DNA of 30,481 nucleotides. Origin: an uncultured Coprococcus sp. Lineage in GTDB: Bacteria; Bacillota; Clostridia; Lachnospirales; Lachnospiraceae. Location: positions 1 through 30,481 of the forward strand of contig URJI01000022.1 of NCBI GenBank assembly GCA_900548215.1, written 5' to 3'. Each line of letters starts with the position of its first letter. Within the stretch, counting starts at the first letter, position 1. Shown here piece after piece: positions 1-8,067 of this stretch. The notes under the pieces are model-generated. The model was not told the origin of the DNA and ran no database searches. It saw nothing but the letters and a program-made list of their open reading frames with translations. Made by a program: the position numbers and the translations under genes.

Positions 1-159
1 ATGTCTTACTGTTATCTTTCCCTGATTGTTACGACCAGCAGTCTTGCTTGTTGAAACAACAAGTGACTTCTCTGGAGCACTCTTTGTGATCTCTGAGAAA
101 TCAAGGCCGGTCATATTTCTTCTGGAAGGTGTATATGGGTTATATGTCTTAATTCCCAT
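1..159 (-). CDS. rplB: Ribosomal protein L2 (partial, N-terminal 53 residues)
   Basis: The frame read leftwards from the ATG at 159 begins MGIKTYNPYTPSRRNMTGLD, the characteristic start of 50S protein L2, and stays open to the window edge, so only 53 of about 275 residues are present. L2 binds 23S rRNA and is needed for subunit association and peptidyl transfer. An AAAGGAG ribosome binding site lies just upstream. It follows rplW, in the usual S10-operon order. The spacer to rplW is about 98 bases, which is longer than usual for this cluster. Identity is certain from sequence and context. Confidence 0.96.
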   Translation of the reverse strand, partial: MGIKTYNPYTPSRRNMTGLDFSEITKSAPEKSLVVSTSKTAGRNNQGKITVRH

Positions 160-257
160 TGTTGTTCTCCTTTCGGTTCAATTTATTCTCACGCTTTGAT
201 TGCGTATACATCTTTTATGATGAGCAGCTATAATGTTCAGCCACCCATGGCTATATC

Positions 258-557
258 TTAAAGTCCCTCGAAGATCTCGATGTCCTTGCTGTCAGCAGTA
301 AGCTGAACGATAGCCTTCTTGTACTTAGCTGTGTTTCCAAAAGTCATTCCACGTCTCTTTGTCTTGCCATCGTTGTTCATTGTGTTGACCTTTGCTACCT
401 TTGTTCCTTCGAACATCTTCTCTACAGCTTCCTTAACCTGTGACTTGTTTGCTAATGGATTAACAAGAAATGTGTATTTCTTGTCAGCCATAGCGTTCAT
501 GCTCTTCTCTGTGATCACCGGCTTAAGTATAACGTCATAATATTTGATATCTGCCAT
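258..557 (-). CDS. rplW: Ribosomal protein L23
   Basis: This 99-residue protein has the L23 hallmarks: an N-terminal YYDVILKPVITEKSM segment (residues 6-20), then KKYTFLVNPLANKSQVKEAVE and a KTKRRG rRNA-binding loop. L23 sits at the exit of the ribosomal tunnel and is the docking site for trigger factor and SRP. The ATG overlaps the rplD stop codon by one base, which indicates translational coupling. The length is typical of bacterial L23. Confidence 0.97.
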   Translation of the reverse strand: MADIKYYDVILKPVITEKSMNAMADKKYTFLVNPLANKSQVKEAVEKMFEGTKVAKVNTMNNDGKTKRRGMTFGNTAKYKKAIVQLTADSKDIEIFEGL

Positions 558-1177
558 TATGCGTACACCTCCTCAATTGCTGCAACAGCTTCCTTTGTAA
601 GAACAAGCTTCTCATACTTGAGAATGTCATATACGCTAAGTGAATTAGCAACTGTTGTCTTAACTGTTGGAATGTTGTTTGCTGAAAGAACAACGTTATT
701 GTTCTTATCCTTTGTTACTACGAGAGCCTTAGGAGCTGAAAGCTTTGCAAGAATCTTTGCAAATACGCTTGTCTTAACCTCCTGGAGCTCAAGCTTATCT
801 ACTACTACAAGCTTATTCTCAGCTACCTTTGATGAAAGTGCTGACTTCATAGCAAGCTGCTTTTCCTTCTTATTCATCTTAACTGAATAATCTCTTGGCT
901 TTGGCGCGAATACAACTCCACCGCCTGTCCACTGTGGAGATCTTGTTGAACCCTGTCTAGCATGACCAGTTCCCTTCTGTCTCCAAGGCTTTCTACCACC
1001 ACCAGAAACTTCTGAACGTGTCTTAGCGCTCTGTGTTCCCTGACGGTTGTTGGCTAACTGACCAACTACAGCCTTATGCATTATATGCTCATTTATCTCT
1101 ACACCGAACACTGCGTCATTGAGTTCTAATGTCTCAACTTCATTGCCTTCGATGTCATAAACCTTAACTGATGCCAT
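557..1177 (-). CDS. rplD: Ribosomal protein L4
   Basis: The 206-residue protein carries the L4 signature: NRQGTQSAKTRSEVSGGGRK (about residues 43-62) followed by PWRQKGTGHARQGS, which is the extended loop reaching the tunnel wall. L4 binds 23S rRNA and in many bacteria is also the autogenous repressor of its own operon through the mRNA leader; whether it does so here is not shown, but a structured leader precedes rpsJ. Length and position between rplC and rplW are normal. Confidence 0.97.
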   Translation of the reverse strand: MASVKVYDIEGNEVETLELNDAVFGVEINEHIMHKAVVGQLANNRQGTQSAKTRSEVSGGGRKPWRQKGTGHARQGSTRSPQWTGGGVVFAPKPRDYSVKMNKKEKQLAMKSALSSKVAENKLVVVDKLELQEVKTSVFAKILAKLSAPKALVVTKDKNNNVVLSANNIPTVKTTVANSLSVYDILKYEKLVLTKEAVAAIEEVYA

Positions 1178-1200
1178 TGTTGTCTCTCCTTTCCAAAGCC

Positions 1201-1884
1201 CTATTTACCAGACTTTACTGTATCTTTAATCATAACCAATGACTTCTTTGGTCCCGGAACAGCACCCTTAACCAAGATTACATTGTTCTCAACATCTATT
1301 TTAACTACCTCAAGGTTCTGGATTGTAACTCTTACATTTCCCATATGTCCAGGCATCTTCTTACCCTTGAACACTCTACCCGGAGTAGTTGCAGAACCGT
1401 TTGAACCTGCATGTCTGTGATACTTTGAACCATGTCCTGAAGGACCTGACTTAAGGCCATGTCTCTTAAGACCGCCTGCGTATCCCTTACCCTTTGACTT
1501 AGCAGTAACATCAATCTTGTCGCCAGCAGCAAATACGTCTGCCTTGATCTCTGCGCCAAGCTCGTACTCAGCAGTGTTCTCAAGTCTGAACTCTCTGTAG
1601 AAAGTCTTTGGAGTTGTTCCTGCCTTCTTAGCATGACCAACTTCTGCCTTACCAGCACCATGTGGATTTCTGATAACTTTCTTTCCTGATACGTCCTTTG
1701 TTGTTACTCTTTCTTTCTTCTCGCCGAATCCTACCTGAATTGCATCGTAACCGTCATTCTCAACTGTTTTGATCTGGGTTACAACACATGGACCAGCCTG
1801 TAATACTGTAACTGGTGTTAATACACCGTTCTCGTCGAAAATCTGTGTCATTCCGACTTTCTTAGCTAATATAGCCTTCTTCAT
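1201..1884 (-). CDS. rplC: Ribosomal protein L3
   Basis: This 227-residue protein starts MKKAILAKKVGMTQIFDENG and contains the L3 core KGKGYAGGLKRHGLKSGPSGHGSK with the central extension HRHAGSNGSATTPGRVFKGKKMPGHMG. L3 is an early-assembly 50S protein near the peptidyl transferase centre. The start is supported by AGGAGG about 9 bases upstream. The distance to rpsJ is about 152 bases, unusually long for these two genes, and contains only a short GATTGC/GCAATC hairpin. Confidence 0.97.
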   Translation of the reverse strand: MKKAILAKKVGMTQIFDENGVLTPVTVLQAGPCVVTQIKTVENDGYDAIQVGFGEKKERVTTKDVSGKKVIRNPHGAGKAEVGHAKKAGTTPKTFYREFRLENTAEYELGAEIKADVFAAGDKIDVTAKSKGKGYAGGLKRHGLKSGPSGHGSKYHRHAGSNGSATTPGRVFKGKKMPGHMGNVRVTIQNLEVVKIDVENNVILVKGAVPGPKKSLVMIKDTVKSGK

Positions 1885-2036
1885 TTCTGTTTCCTCCTAA
1901 TTTAATTCACAGCGGATTGCCTTGCAATCATACTAAATTACATCCGAAGATGCATTAGGTACTGTTATTTAATTGTTCTTTGCGGTTTGTTTTGAATTAG
2001 TCCGCATCTAATTGGTTTTCATTACTTGTTGCCTGA

Positions 2037-2348
2037 TTATTTCATCTTTACATCGATGAATACACCAGCTGACAGATCGATCTTCTGTAATGCATCAACA
2101 GTCTTCTGACTTGGTGCCACAACATCGATAAGTCTCTTATGAGTTCTCTGCTCAAACTGCTCTCTTGAGTCCTTATACTTATGAACTGCTCTTAAGATTG
2201 TGATCTTCTCAATCTTAGTAGGCATTGGAACTGGTCCGCTAACCTTTGCACCAGTCTTCTTAACTGTATCAACAATCTGTGCTGCCGCCTTGTCGATAAG
2301 TTTGTGGTCATAAGCCTTAAGTGTAATTCTCATAATCTGATTTGCCAT
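2037..2348 (-). CDS. rpsJ: Ribosomal protein S10
   Basis: The 103-residue protein begins MANQIMRITLKAYDHKLID and contains the S10 core VSGPVPMPTKIEKITILRA and QFEQRTHKRLIDVVAP. S10 is a 30S head protein and also the NusE factor in antitermination. It is the first gene of the operon. AGGAGG (2360-2365) lies 11 bases before the ATG. A promoter and a roughly 230-base structured leader lie upstream. Confidence 0.97.
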   Translation of the reverse strand: MANQIMRITLKAYDHKLIDKAAAQIVDTVKKTGAKVSGPVPMPTKIEKITILRAVHKYKDSREQFEQRTHKRLIDVVAPSQKTVDALQKIDLSAGVFIDVKMK

Positions 2349-2581
2349 AAAAAAAGCCGCCTCCTTTTCGCACTTAATCTTAGTACAACAAGTGGTGACT
2401 GTACACTCTCCCGTGTGTGTCCTAAGCTAAAACCCAGAACCATCACGTCGTTTCTGCCCTTTCGGCAGACAGTTATGGTACAGTGACTTGTCGCCAGTTT
2501 TGTAAATTGACATTCGCTCCACGAAAAACCTGCATCACATTGATACAGCAACCTCCGCTTCACAGCTATCATGTCACAGCA
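2349..2581 (-). ncRNA. Structured mRNA leader of the S10 operon (candidate r-protein leader)
   Basis: The region between the promoter and rpsJ holds a nested RNA fold on the minus strand. An outer long-range helix pairs ACAAGT and ACTGTAC (2478-2491) with GTACAGT and ACTTGT (2388-2404). Inside it is a CCAT/ATGG pair, a tight TCTGCC-GAAAG-GGCAGA hairpin (2453-2469), and a small ACAC/GTGT hairpin (2403-2420). S10 leaders of several bacteria respond to L4; assigning that role here is inference. No coding region was found in this 303-base gap. Confidence 0.6.
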
Positions 2582-2587
2582 AATTCG

Positions 2588-2616
2588 ATTATATACTAGG
2601 GATTCTGTTAAATCAA
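2588..2616 (-). promoter_or_regulatory. Sigma-A promoter of the S10 operon
   Basis: On the minus strand TTGATT (2611-2616) is followed after exactly 17 bases by a perfect TATAAT (2588-2593). Transcription would start near 2581 and give a leader of about 230 bases before rpsJ. Confidence 0.8.
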
Positions 2617-2623
2617 GACTTTT

Positions 2624-2662
2624 CTCAAAAAAAGCTCACAAAATTTCAAAGTTAATTTTGTG
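2624..2662 (-). terminator. Intrinsic terminator of the NYN/methyltransferase unit
   Basis: A 9-bp stem CACAAAATT/AATTTTGTG (2637-2645 with 2654-2662) has an 8-base loop that overlaps the stop codon at 2652-2654, and is followed on the minus strand by AGC and seven T. The stem is AT rich, so termination may be partial, but it separates this unit from the S10 promoter. Confidence 0.6.
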
Positions 2663-3545
2663 CACTTTTTTCGCTCAATTTGAACGTTCTTTTCATCTGT
2701 ACACCCTTGTTGCCATATATCGACAATTTGGAAAAGCTGAGTATGAATCCGTAATCCGAATGATATCCATAATTTCCGATAGCAAAACCAGGGAACTCTG
2801 CCTCCAGCGCTCCAAATAGTTCAGTCATATCATCTATCTTATATTTTTTCTCCGTCATATATGTATATATGAATTTCTCTACGACATCTCTGTCATCGAT
2901 CACTTTTATTACAAGCTTGTCTGATTCATCTGTCTGAACAATAGTTCCAGGCACATTCTGCTGTACAAGCGTCGCGAAATGCGTATATCCATAGTTTCTC
3001 ACATCGAAGTCCGGATACTTTCTCATTATACCCTCATACACCTGCGAAGCATCAGCTTCACTTCCTATACTCTTATAATAGGAAGAAACCGAATATATCT
3101 CCCTTGCTATCTCATCCATGCCGACTACAGCTGCAGTACATTTCTCGCCAGCTACAACCTCTGTATATATAAATCTATTGCCCGCCTCAACCAGCGTCCT
3201 GGGAGTGTCACACCTTCCCATCAGCACAGTATCAACACCATCAAGATTCAGTTTTTCCACAACCGGTATGAATGCCGTATCCGAAGCGGCTATATACACC
3301 CTGTCCACGTTTGCCTGTTCCATATCGATAATGATGTCTACAGCCATCGCAACTCTCTGTTCCTCTATCGTATCGTAATTTACGGCACAGGTTGTAAGTC
3401 TGCACCTTTTAAGCACCTCTCTGCCAATATCGCCGCCAAATATCTTCCTTATAACAACATCATCCGATCTGTGGATCTCATCGCAGATCGCTGGTATCGT
3501 CTTCTCTTCTGTACTATTTCCATCTATATATAATGCAGCTCTCAT
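2652..3545 (-). CDS. NYN (PIN-like) domain protein with two C-terminal OST-HTH/LOTUS-like domains
   Basis: Residues 1-130 look like an NYN nuclease domain of the LabA/DUF88 type: AALYIDGNS at the N-terminus (Asp8), a VDIIIDME segment (Asp70), and AASDTAFIPVV (Asp89) where the family usually has S-x-D-S-D-F-x-P. The second Asp of that motif is Ala91 here, so the metal site may be incomplete. Residues about 143-215 (YYKSIGSEADASQVYEGIMR... DVRNYGYTHF) and about 220-291 (FIYTYMTEKKYKIDDM... AIGNYGYHSDY) look like two OST-HTH (LOTUS) RNA-binding domains; the second is the more divergent. Such proteins are thought to act on RNA. AGGGGA precedes the ATG. The gene follows a SAM methyltransferase by 32 bases and is probably co-transcribed with it. 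The domain call is good; its activity is unknown. Confidence 0.72.
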   Translation of the reverse strand: MRAALYIDGNSTEEKTIPAICDEIHRSDDVVIRKIFGGDIGREVLKRCRLTTCAVNYDTIEEQRVAMAVDIIIDMEQANVDRVYIAASDTAFIPVVEKLNLDGVDTVLMGRCDTPRTLVEAGNRFIYTEVVAGEKCTAAVVGMDEIAREIYSVSSYYKSIGSEADASQVYEGIMRKYPDFDVRNYGYTHFATLVQQNVPGTIVQTDESDKLVIKVIDDRDVVEKFIYTYMTEKKYKIDDMTELFGALEAEFPGFAIGNYGYHSDYGFILSFSKLSIYGNKGVQMKRTFKLSEKSAQN

Positions 3546-3577
3546 CTCACATCCCCTTTTTCCGTATATTATATGCC

Positions 3578-4723
3578 TTATATCCTGCCGTCATCTTTCA
3601 GCATCTCCATAAGTGTCTGTTTTACGCCAAACTCTTCACATAGATTCTCCGCCTCAGTAAGTACTCTCTTTCTCTTTTGCTGTGACACATTTTTCTTCAC
3701 AGCACGTATAAGCAGATTTTTTGGAGAATGTGCAACATCAATAAATTCCATCACATCAGTTTTGTAACCACACGCCTCAAGCATAAGTCCTCTGATGGAA
3801 TCCGTCATAAGCGCCGCCATTCTCTCTTTCAAAATCCCGTAATGCGTTATAGCTGCAAGCTTATCCGAATGTATCTGCCTGTTAAGCTCATGCTGACAAC
3901 ACGGAACCGAAAGAATATAGTCCGCATTCCAGCAGATCGCATTGTACAGCGCATAGTCTGTCGCCACATCACACGCATGAAGTGTCATGACCATGTCTAT
4001 ATCCATATCAGTTTTATAACCGTTTATATCTCCCAGTTCAAATCTAAGTCCCGTATACCCAAATTTCTCAGCAAGCCTGTTGCAATCCTCTATCACCTGA
4101 GTCTTAAGATCAAGTCCGGTTATGTGAACATCCAGGTGTTTCACCTCATGCAGATAATAATACACAACAAATGTCAGGTATGATTTACCACATCCAAAGT
4201 CCAATATATTAATAGAAGATTTATTGTAACTTTTCATGACATCATCCACGATCTCTGCAAATCTGTTGATCTGCTTGAACTTATCATACATGGAATTCAC
4301 AACTTTGCCATCCTTAGTAAATATACCGAGGCTGACAAATACCGGTATATCCATTCCTTCCTCCAGGATATACTTTTTCTTTCTGTTGTTGCCTGCTATC
4401 GTGATGTTTTTTCCTTCAGTCTTCCTCTTATTCACGGCAAGCTTTCCCTTCTTTGAGATCTTCACATCCCATTCTTCTCCAACCGCAAATGCATTTACCT
4501 GCCTGTAGCCACTATACAGTTCACTCGCCAGACAATCTCCAAATGAACCCTCTTCAACGTTCTCATAAAATACCTGTTTTTCGGTATACCTGCCTATCTG
4601 ATAACAGCGCTTCCCGCCAAGGACCTTCTTCTCGAATACACATTTTTTATATTCACCTCTGCCGCCACTGAGCACAACCTTATACGGCGCCAATTCTGTC
4701 AGACTGTCAATCAATTCTTCCAT
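3578..4723 (-). CDS. SAM-dependent methyltransferase (Methyltransf_32 / METTL25-like)
   Basis: This 381-residue protein has an N-terminal region of about 130 residues without a clear family match, then a class I SAM fold. Motif I is DFGCGKSYLTF (175-185), followed by an acidic residue in GLDLK, and then the LHACD (248-252) and VPCCQHEL (273-280) motifs typical of the Methyltransf_32 family, which includes the eukaryotic METTL25/RRNAD1 proteins. Substrate unknown; RNA or a translation protein is the usual guess. AGGAGA supports the ATG. It is the first gene of a unit with the NYN/OST-HTH gene and is divergent from another methyltransferase at 4877. Confidence 0.75.
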   Translation of the reverse strand: MEELIDSLTELAPYKVVLSGGRGEYKKCVFEKKVLGGKRCYQIGRYTEKQVFYENVEEGSFGDCLASELYSGYRQVNAFAVGEEWDVKISKKGKLAVNKRKTEGKNITIAGNNRKKKYILEEGMDIPVFVSLGIFTKDGKVVNSMYDKFKQINRFAEIVDDVMKSYNKSSINILDFGCGKSYLTFVVYYYLHEVKHLDVHITGLDLKTQVIEDCNRLAEKFGYTGLRFELGDINGYKTDMDIDMVMTLHACDVATDYALYNAICWNADYILSVPCCQHELNRQIHSDKLAAITHYGILKERMAALMTDSIRGLMLEACGYKTDVMEFIDVAHSPKNLLIRAVKKNVSQQKRKRVLTEAENLCEEFGVKQTLMEMLKDDGRI

Positions 4724-4748
4724 ATATTCTCCTATTCACATTTATTGC

Positions 4749-4789
4749 AGCGTCTTTACCTTGACGCTCCGCACTGATACAAGTATAAT
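4749..4789 (+). promoter_or_regulatory. Promoter of the 4877 methyltransferase with an overlapping inverted repeat
   Basis: TTGACG (4761-4766), a 17-base spacer and a perfect TATAAT (4784-4789) form a strong plus-strand promoter with start near 4796. An inverted repeat AGCGTC (4749-4754) / GACGCT (4763-4768) overlaps the -35 hexamer, so it could be an operator, or a hairpin in the divergent transcript's leader. Confidence 0.75.
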
Positions 4790-4876
4790 CTAAAAGATAT
4801 ATTTTTTGAAGCAATTTCTGTGACGCATACCGCATCACAGCATACATAAAGCATAGATTCAGGAAGGAATAAACAC

Positions 4877-5740
4877 ATGTGGATAGCAGATGGATGGAAA
4901 GATTATGAAGTTATAGACTGCTCCGACGGAGAGAAGCTTGAGAGATGGGGCAAATATATACTGCTCCGCCCAGATCCTCAGGTTCTATGGAGCACCCCAA
5001 AGAAAAATCCAAACTGGAACAAACTTAACGGACACTACCACAGAAGCAACAAAGGCGGCGGGGAGTGGGAATTCTTCAATCTGCCTAAGCAGTGGACAAT
5101 AAATTACAGAGATCTCACATTCAACCTGAAACCATTCAGTTTCAAACATACAGGCCTGTTTCCAGAACAGGCGGCAAACTGGGACTGGTTCAGCAAGATT
5201 ATAAAAGAATCCGGCAGAAAAGATGTAAAGGTTCTGAACCTATTTGCCTACACAGGAGGCGCAACCTGCGCCGTAGCAAAAGCAGGAGCAGCAGTGACCC
5301 ACGTCGACGCCTCAAAGGGAATGGTCACATGGGCAAAGGAGAACGCTGTTTCGTCAGGTCTTGCAGATGCACCGATCAGGTGGATTGTTGACGACTGCGT
5401 AAAATTTGTCGAAAGAGAGATCCGCAGAGGCAACAAATACGATGCGATCATCATGGATCCACCATCATATGGAAGAGGTCCCAAGGGTGAGATCTGGAAG
5501 ATTGAGGAAAAGATACATCCTTTCATCCAACTTTGCAGCAAACTGCTGAGTGATACCCCCCTCTTCTTCCTTGTAAACTCATATACTACAGGACTTGCGC
5601 CAGCGGTTCTCACATATATGATTTCAACAGAGGTCAAGGCCAGATATGGCGGCCACGTCGTCTCAGATGAGATCGGACTTCCGGTGTCAGATACAGGGCT
5701 TGTACTCCCGTGCGGGGCAGCCGGAAGATGGCAGAAATGA
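4877..5740 (+). CDS. Class I SAM-dependent rRNA-type methyltransferase (RlmI/RlmL-like core)
   Basis: This 287-residue enzyme has motif I VLNLFAYTGG (119-128), an acidic VDASKG (Asp144), and DPPSYGRG (194-201), the DPPxxG catalytic/substrate loop of the RlmI/RlmK-type 23S rRNA cytosine/guanine methyltransferases. It lacks the N-terminal PUA domain seen in RlmI; the first 90 residues are a different extension (KYILLRPDPQVLW...). AGGAAGG lies 9 bases before the ATG. It is a monocistronic plus-strand gene, ended by a strong hairpin at 5833. The family is sure; the modified base is not known. Confidence 0.8.
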   Translation: MWIADGWKDYEVIDCSDGEKLERWGKYILLRPDPQVLWSTPKKNPNWNKLNGHYHRSNKGGGEWEFFNLPKQWTINYRDLTFNLKPFSFKHTGLFPEQAANWDWFSKIIKESGRKDVKVLNLFAYTGGATCAVAKAGAAVTHVDASKGMVTWAKENAVSSGLADAPIRWIVDDCVKFVEREIRRGNKYDAIIMDPPSYGRGPKGEIWKIEEKIHPFIQLCSKLLSDTPLFFLVNSYTTGLAPAVLTYMISTEVKARYGGHVVSDEIGLPVSDTGLVLPCGAAGRWQK

Positions 5741-5832
5741 TCCGGCCCTGTGCATATAGTGGCTAATGCTATAGCAATGGGCAAAACGATTTATACATCA
5801 GGTCAACGTTCAGGAATAAATATATAAACGAA

Positions 5833-5880
5833 AATGCAGTATATACAATTCACGATACCGAATTGCATATACTGCATTTT
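5833..5880. terminator. Bidirectional terminator between the convergent 4877 gene and ybaK
   Basis: A 19-nt arm (5833-5851) pairs with 5860-5878 with a single A/C mismatch and an 8-base loop; pairs continue into flanking AA/TT. T-rich tracts follow on both strands, as expected between two convergent genes. Confidence 0.85.
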
Positions 5881-5909
5881 ATCTTATTTTTCTACACAGC
5901 ATCTTTCTT

Positions 5910-6407
5910 CTACACCGTCACATCCGCAAATTCATATCGTATAACCTTTGCAAGATCAGCAGGTGCAATCTCTATCTGATATCCAACTTTACCAGCACTC
6001 ACATACATTCTATCAAGATCCCTGGCACTGGCATCAATAGTTGTCCTGAAAAATTTCTTCATTCCTATAGGGGAGCAGCCACCGTGAATATAACCGGTAA
6101 GCGGCAGAAGTTCCTTCGCCTTTAACATGTCTATTGATTTCTCTCCAACTGCCTTAGCCGCTTTCTTGAGATCAAGCTCTTCCTTGACCGGGATCACAAA
6201 CACATAATTTATCCCGGATTTCGCAACCGTGACCAGAGTTTTGAACACATACTTCGGATCCTGTCCCAGGATTGCTGCCACTTTTTCTCCGTTGGTCTCC
6301 CCTGTCTCGACATAACAATAGTGATTATAATTTATTTTTTTACTGTCAAGTATACGCATGACATTCGTTTTTTCCTCTGTCTTTGAAGTTTTATTTTTAT
6401 CCTTCAT
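5910..6407 (-). CDS. ybaK: Cys-tRNA(Pro)/Cys-tRNA(Cys) deacylase, YbaK family
   Basis: The 165-residue protein matches the YbaK/EbsC editing family: TNVMRILDSKKINYNHYCY near the N-terminus, GEKVAAILGQDPKYVFKTLV, VIPVKEELDLKKAAKAVGEK with the conserved lysine region, and GYIHGGCSPIGMKK with the GxxSP element. These free-standing enzymes hydrolyse Cys mischarged on tRNA(Pro). It lies downstream of gltA with an inverted repeat between them, so it may be read through from gltA or have its own promoter. Confidence 0.9.
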   Translation of the reverse strand: MKDKNKTSKTEEKTNVMRILDSKKINYNHYCYVETGETNGEKVAAILGQDPKYVFKTLVTVAKSGINYVFVIPVKEELDLKKAAKAVGEKSIDMLKAKELLPLTGYIHGGCSPIGMKKFFRTTIDASARDLDRMYVSAGKVGYQIEIAPADLAKVIRYEFADVTV

Positions 6408-6433
6408 AATTAAATATCCTCTCTATTCGTCAA

Positions 6434-6474
6434 ACAGCGCTTCAACCAGACCGTCAGTCAAGTTGAAGCGCTGT
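6434..6474 (-). terminator. Hairpin after gltA (possible weak terminator or processing site)
   Basis: A 13-bp perfect inverted repeat with arms 6434-6446 and 6462-6474 (core CAGCGCTTCAAC/GTTGAAGCGCTG) lies 12 bases after the gltA stop. Only TTTG follows on the minus strand, so it is a poor intrinsic terminator; it may instead protect the gltA 3' end or reduce read-through into ybaK. Confidence 0.5.
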
Positions 6475-6485
6475 CATCTACACTA

Positions 6486-7844
6486 TTATCTCTCTTCCAT
6501 GGAAAGATATTCTCTATGTGTTCCAACATATTTGTATGCCGGTCTGATTATCTTGCCCGCATTTACAAGCTCCTCTATTCTGTGAGCTGACCATCCCGCA
6601 ATTCTTGCAATTGCAAATATAGGTGTGAACAACTCGATAGGTATTCCAAGCATGGTGTATACAAAACCACTGTAGAAATCCACGTTCGCAGATATGGTCT
6701 TTGCACTGCGTCTTCTCGCTGCGAGAAGTTCAGCAGATATACGCTCAACCTCTGTATAAAGCTTAAACTCCTTCATGCGGCCCTTCTCCTGTGCAAGCTT
6801 CTCAGCATATCCCTTAAGTATTCTTGCACGCGGATCAGAATTAGTATATACAGCATGTCCCATTCCATATATGAGTCCGGAATGATCAAATCCTTTTTTG
6901 TCTAAAAGGCCTGTGAGATATTCCTCAAGTGCAGCTTCATCATCCCAGTTTTTTACATGGCTCTTCAGATCATCAAACATCTGCTGGACCTTAAGATTCG
7001 CGCCACCATGCTTAGGTCCTTTGAGTGAACCTAACGAACTGGCAACAGCTGAATATGTATCAGTACCTGTGGACGATACTACATGTGTAGTAAATGTCGA
7101 ATTGTTACCACCACCATGCTCAGCATGTATCACAAGGCATATATCAAGAACCTGTGCCTCAAGTTCTGTATATTTCTTGTCACTTCTTATCAGTCTGAGA
7201 AAATTCTCTGCTGTAGAAAGTCCCGGCTTTGGATTGTGTATTACAAGACTCATATCATGAAAATAATGCTTATATCCCTGATATCCATAAGCTGCAATGA
7301 TCGGAAACTGAGCAATCAGCTCCATACACTGTCTGAGTACGTTCTCAATACTTATGTCGTCTGGGTTGTCATCATACGAATAGAGCGTAAGTACACATCT
7401 CTGTAGTACATTCATCATGTTTTTGCTTGGAGCCTTAAGTATTACGTCTCTTGTAAACTTTCTCGGGAGTTCTCTGTAGCACTCCATCATCTCAACGAAT
7501 CTTTTGAACTGAGCTTCGTTCGGAAGTTTTCCAAACAGAAGAAGGTACATCGTCTCCTCAAATCCAAATTTGCTGCCGTGAAAACCTCTCTCAAGATCTT
7601 CAACATTGTAACCCTGGTAATAAAGTCTTCCGTCAGTCGGCACCCTTTCTCCATCTATGACATCATAACCGATTACATCCGATATCTCTGTGAGACCCGT
7701 AAGGACTCCCTTACCTGTTGAATCTCTAAGTCCTCTCTTGACATCGTATGTGACATAGAGGTTCTGATCTATCTTTCCAGATTCTGTACAATAACCCGTA
7801 AGTTCATCCAATATTCTATTATATTCTTCGCTGTTCTTCTCCAA
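6486..7844 (-). CDS. gltA: Citrate/2-methylcitrate synthase
   Basis: This 452-residue enzyme condenses oxaloacetate with acetyl-CoA. Active-site motifs are HAEHGGGNNSTF (His240/His243), GPKHGGAN (His279), GMGHAVYTNSDPRA (His330) and NVDFYSG (Asp389). It belongs to the longer Firmicutes type with an N-terminal extension before YDVIDGERVPTDGRLYY. The start is TTG at 7844: an in-frame TGA lies directly upstream, AAGGAGA (7853-7859) is 8 bases away, and the nearby ATG at 7851 is out of frame and only one base from the Shine-Dalgarno. In an anaerobe this enzyme likely feeds 2-oxoglutarate/glutamate synthesis, though no aconitase or isocitrate dehydrogenase gene is in the window. Confidence 0.95.
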   Translation of the reverse strand: MEKNSEEYNRILDELTGYCTESGKIDQNLYVTYDVKRGLRDSTGKGVLTGLTEISDVIGYDVIDGERVPTDGRLYYQGYNVEDLERGFHGSKFGFEETMYLLLFGKLPNEAQFKRFVEMMECYRELPRKFTRDVILKAPSKNMMNVLQRCVLTLYSYDDNPDDISIENVLRQCMELIAQFPIIAAYGYQGYKHYFHDMSLVIHNPKPGLSTAENFLRLIRSDKKYTELEAQVLDICLVIHAEHGGGNNSTFTTHVVSSTGTDTYSAVASSLGSLKGPKHGGANLKVQQMFDDLKSHVKNWDDEAALEEYLTGLLDKKGFDHSGLIYGMGHAVYTNSDPRARILKGYAEKLAQEKGRMKEFKLYTEVERISAELLAARRRSAKTISANVDFYSGFVYTMLGIPIELFTPIFAIARIAGWSAHRIEELVNAGKIIRPAYKYVGTHREYLSMEER

Positions 7845-7926
7845 ACCTCATGTCTCCTTCCCATTCTCCGGATCAAAAGCACCACCGCAGATGATCAAAT
7901 TTGTTCAATATTTTACAACTCACAAC

Positions 7927-7955
7927 AGTTTAACAAAAAAACAGCGTTTTCGCAA
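7927..7955 (-). promoter_or_regulatory. Promoter of gltA
   Basis: TTGCGA (7950-7955), 17 bases, then TAAACT (7927-7932) preceded by TGT (extended -10). The start near 7920 gives a 75-base leader. The rest of the 223-base gap up to the next gene shows no clear structure. Confidence 0.6.
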
Positions 7956-8067
7956 GGAAAGTACGGTAAATATTGTGTTTTTTCATATTTTCCCTATTAT
8001 TGTCATATTATTCTCGACTTTACTTTCATAAGCCACCTGGCATCACAGGCCTGTTCTGCAAAGCTTC

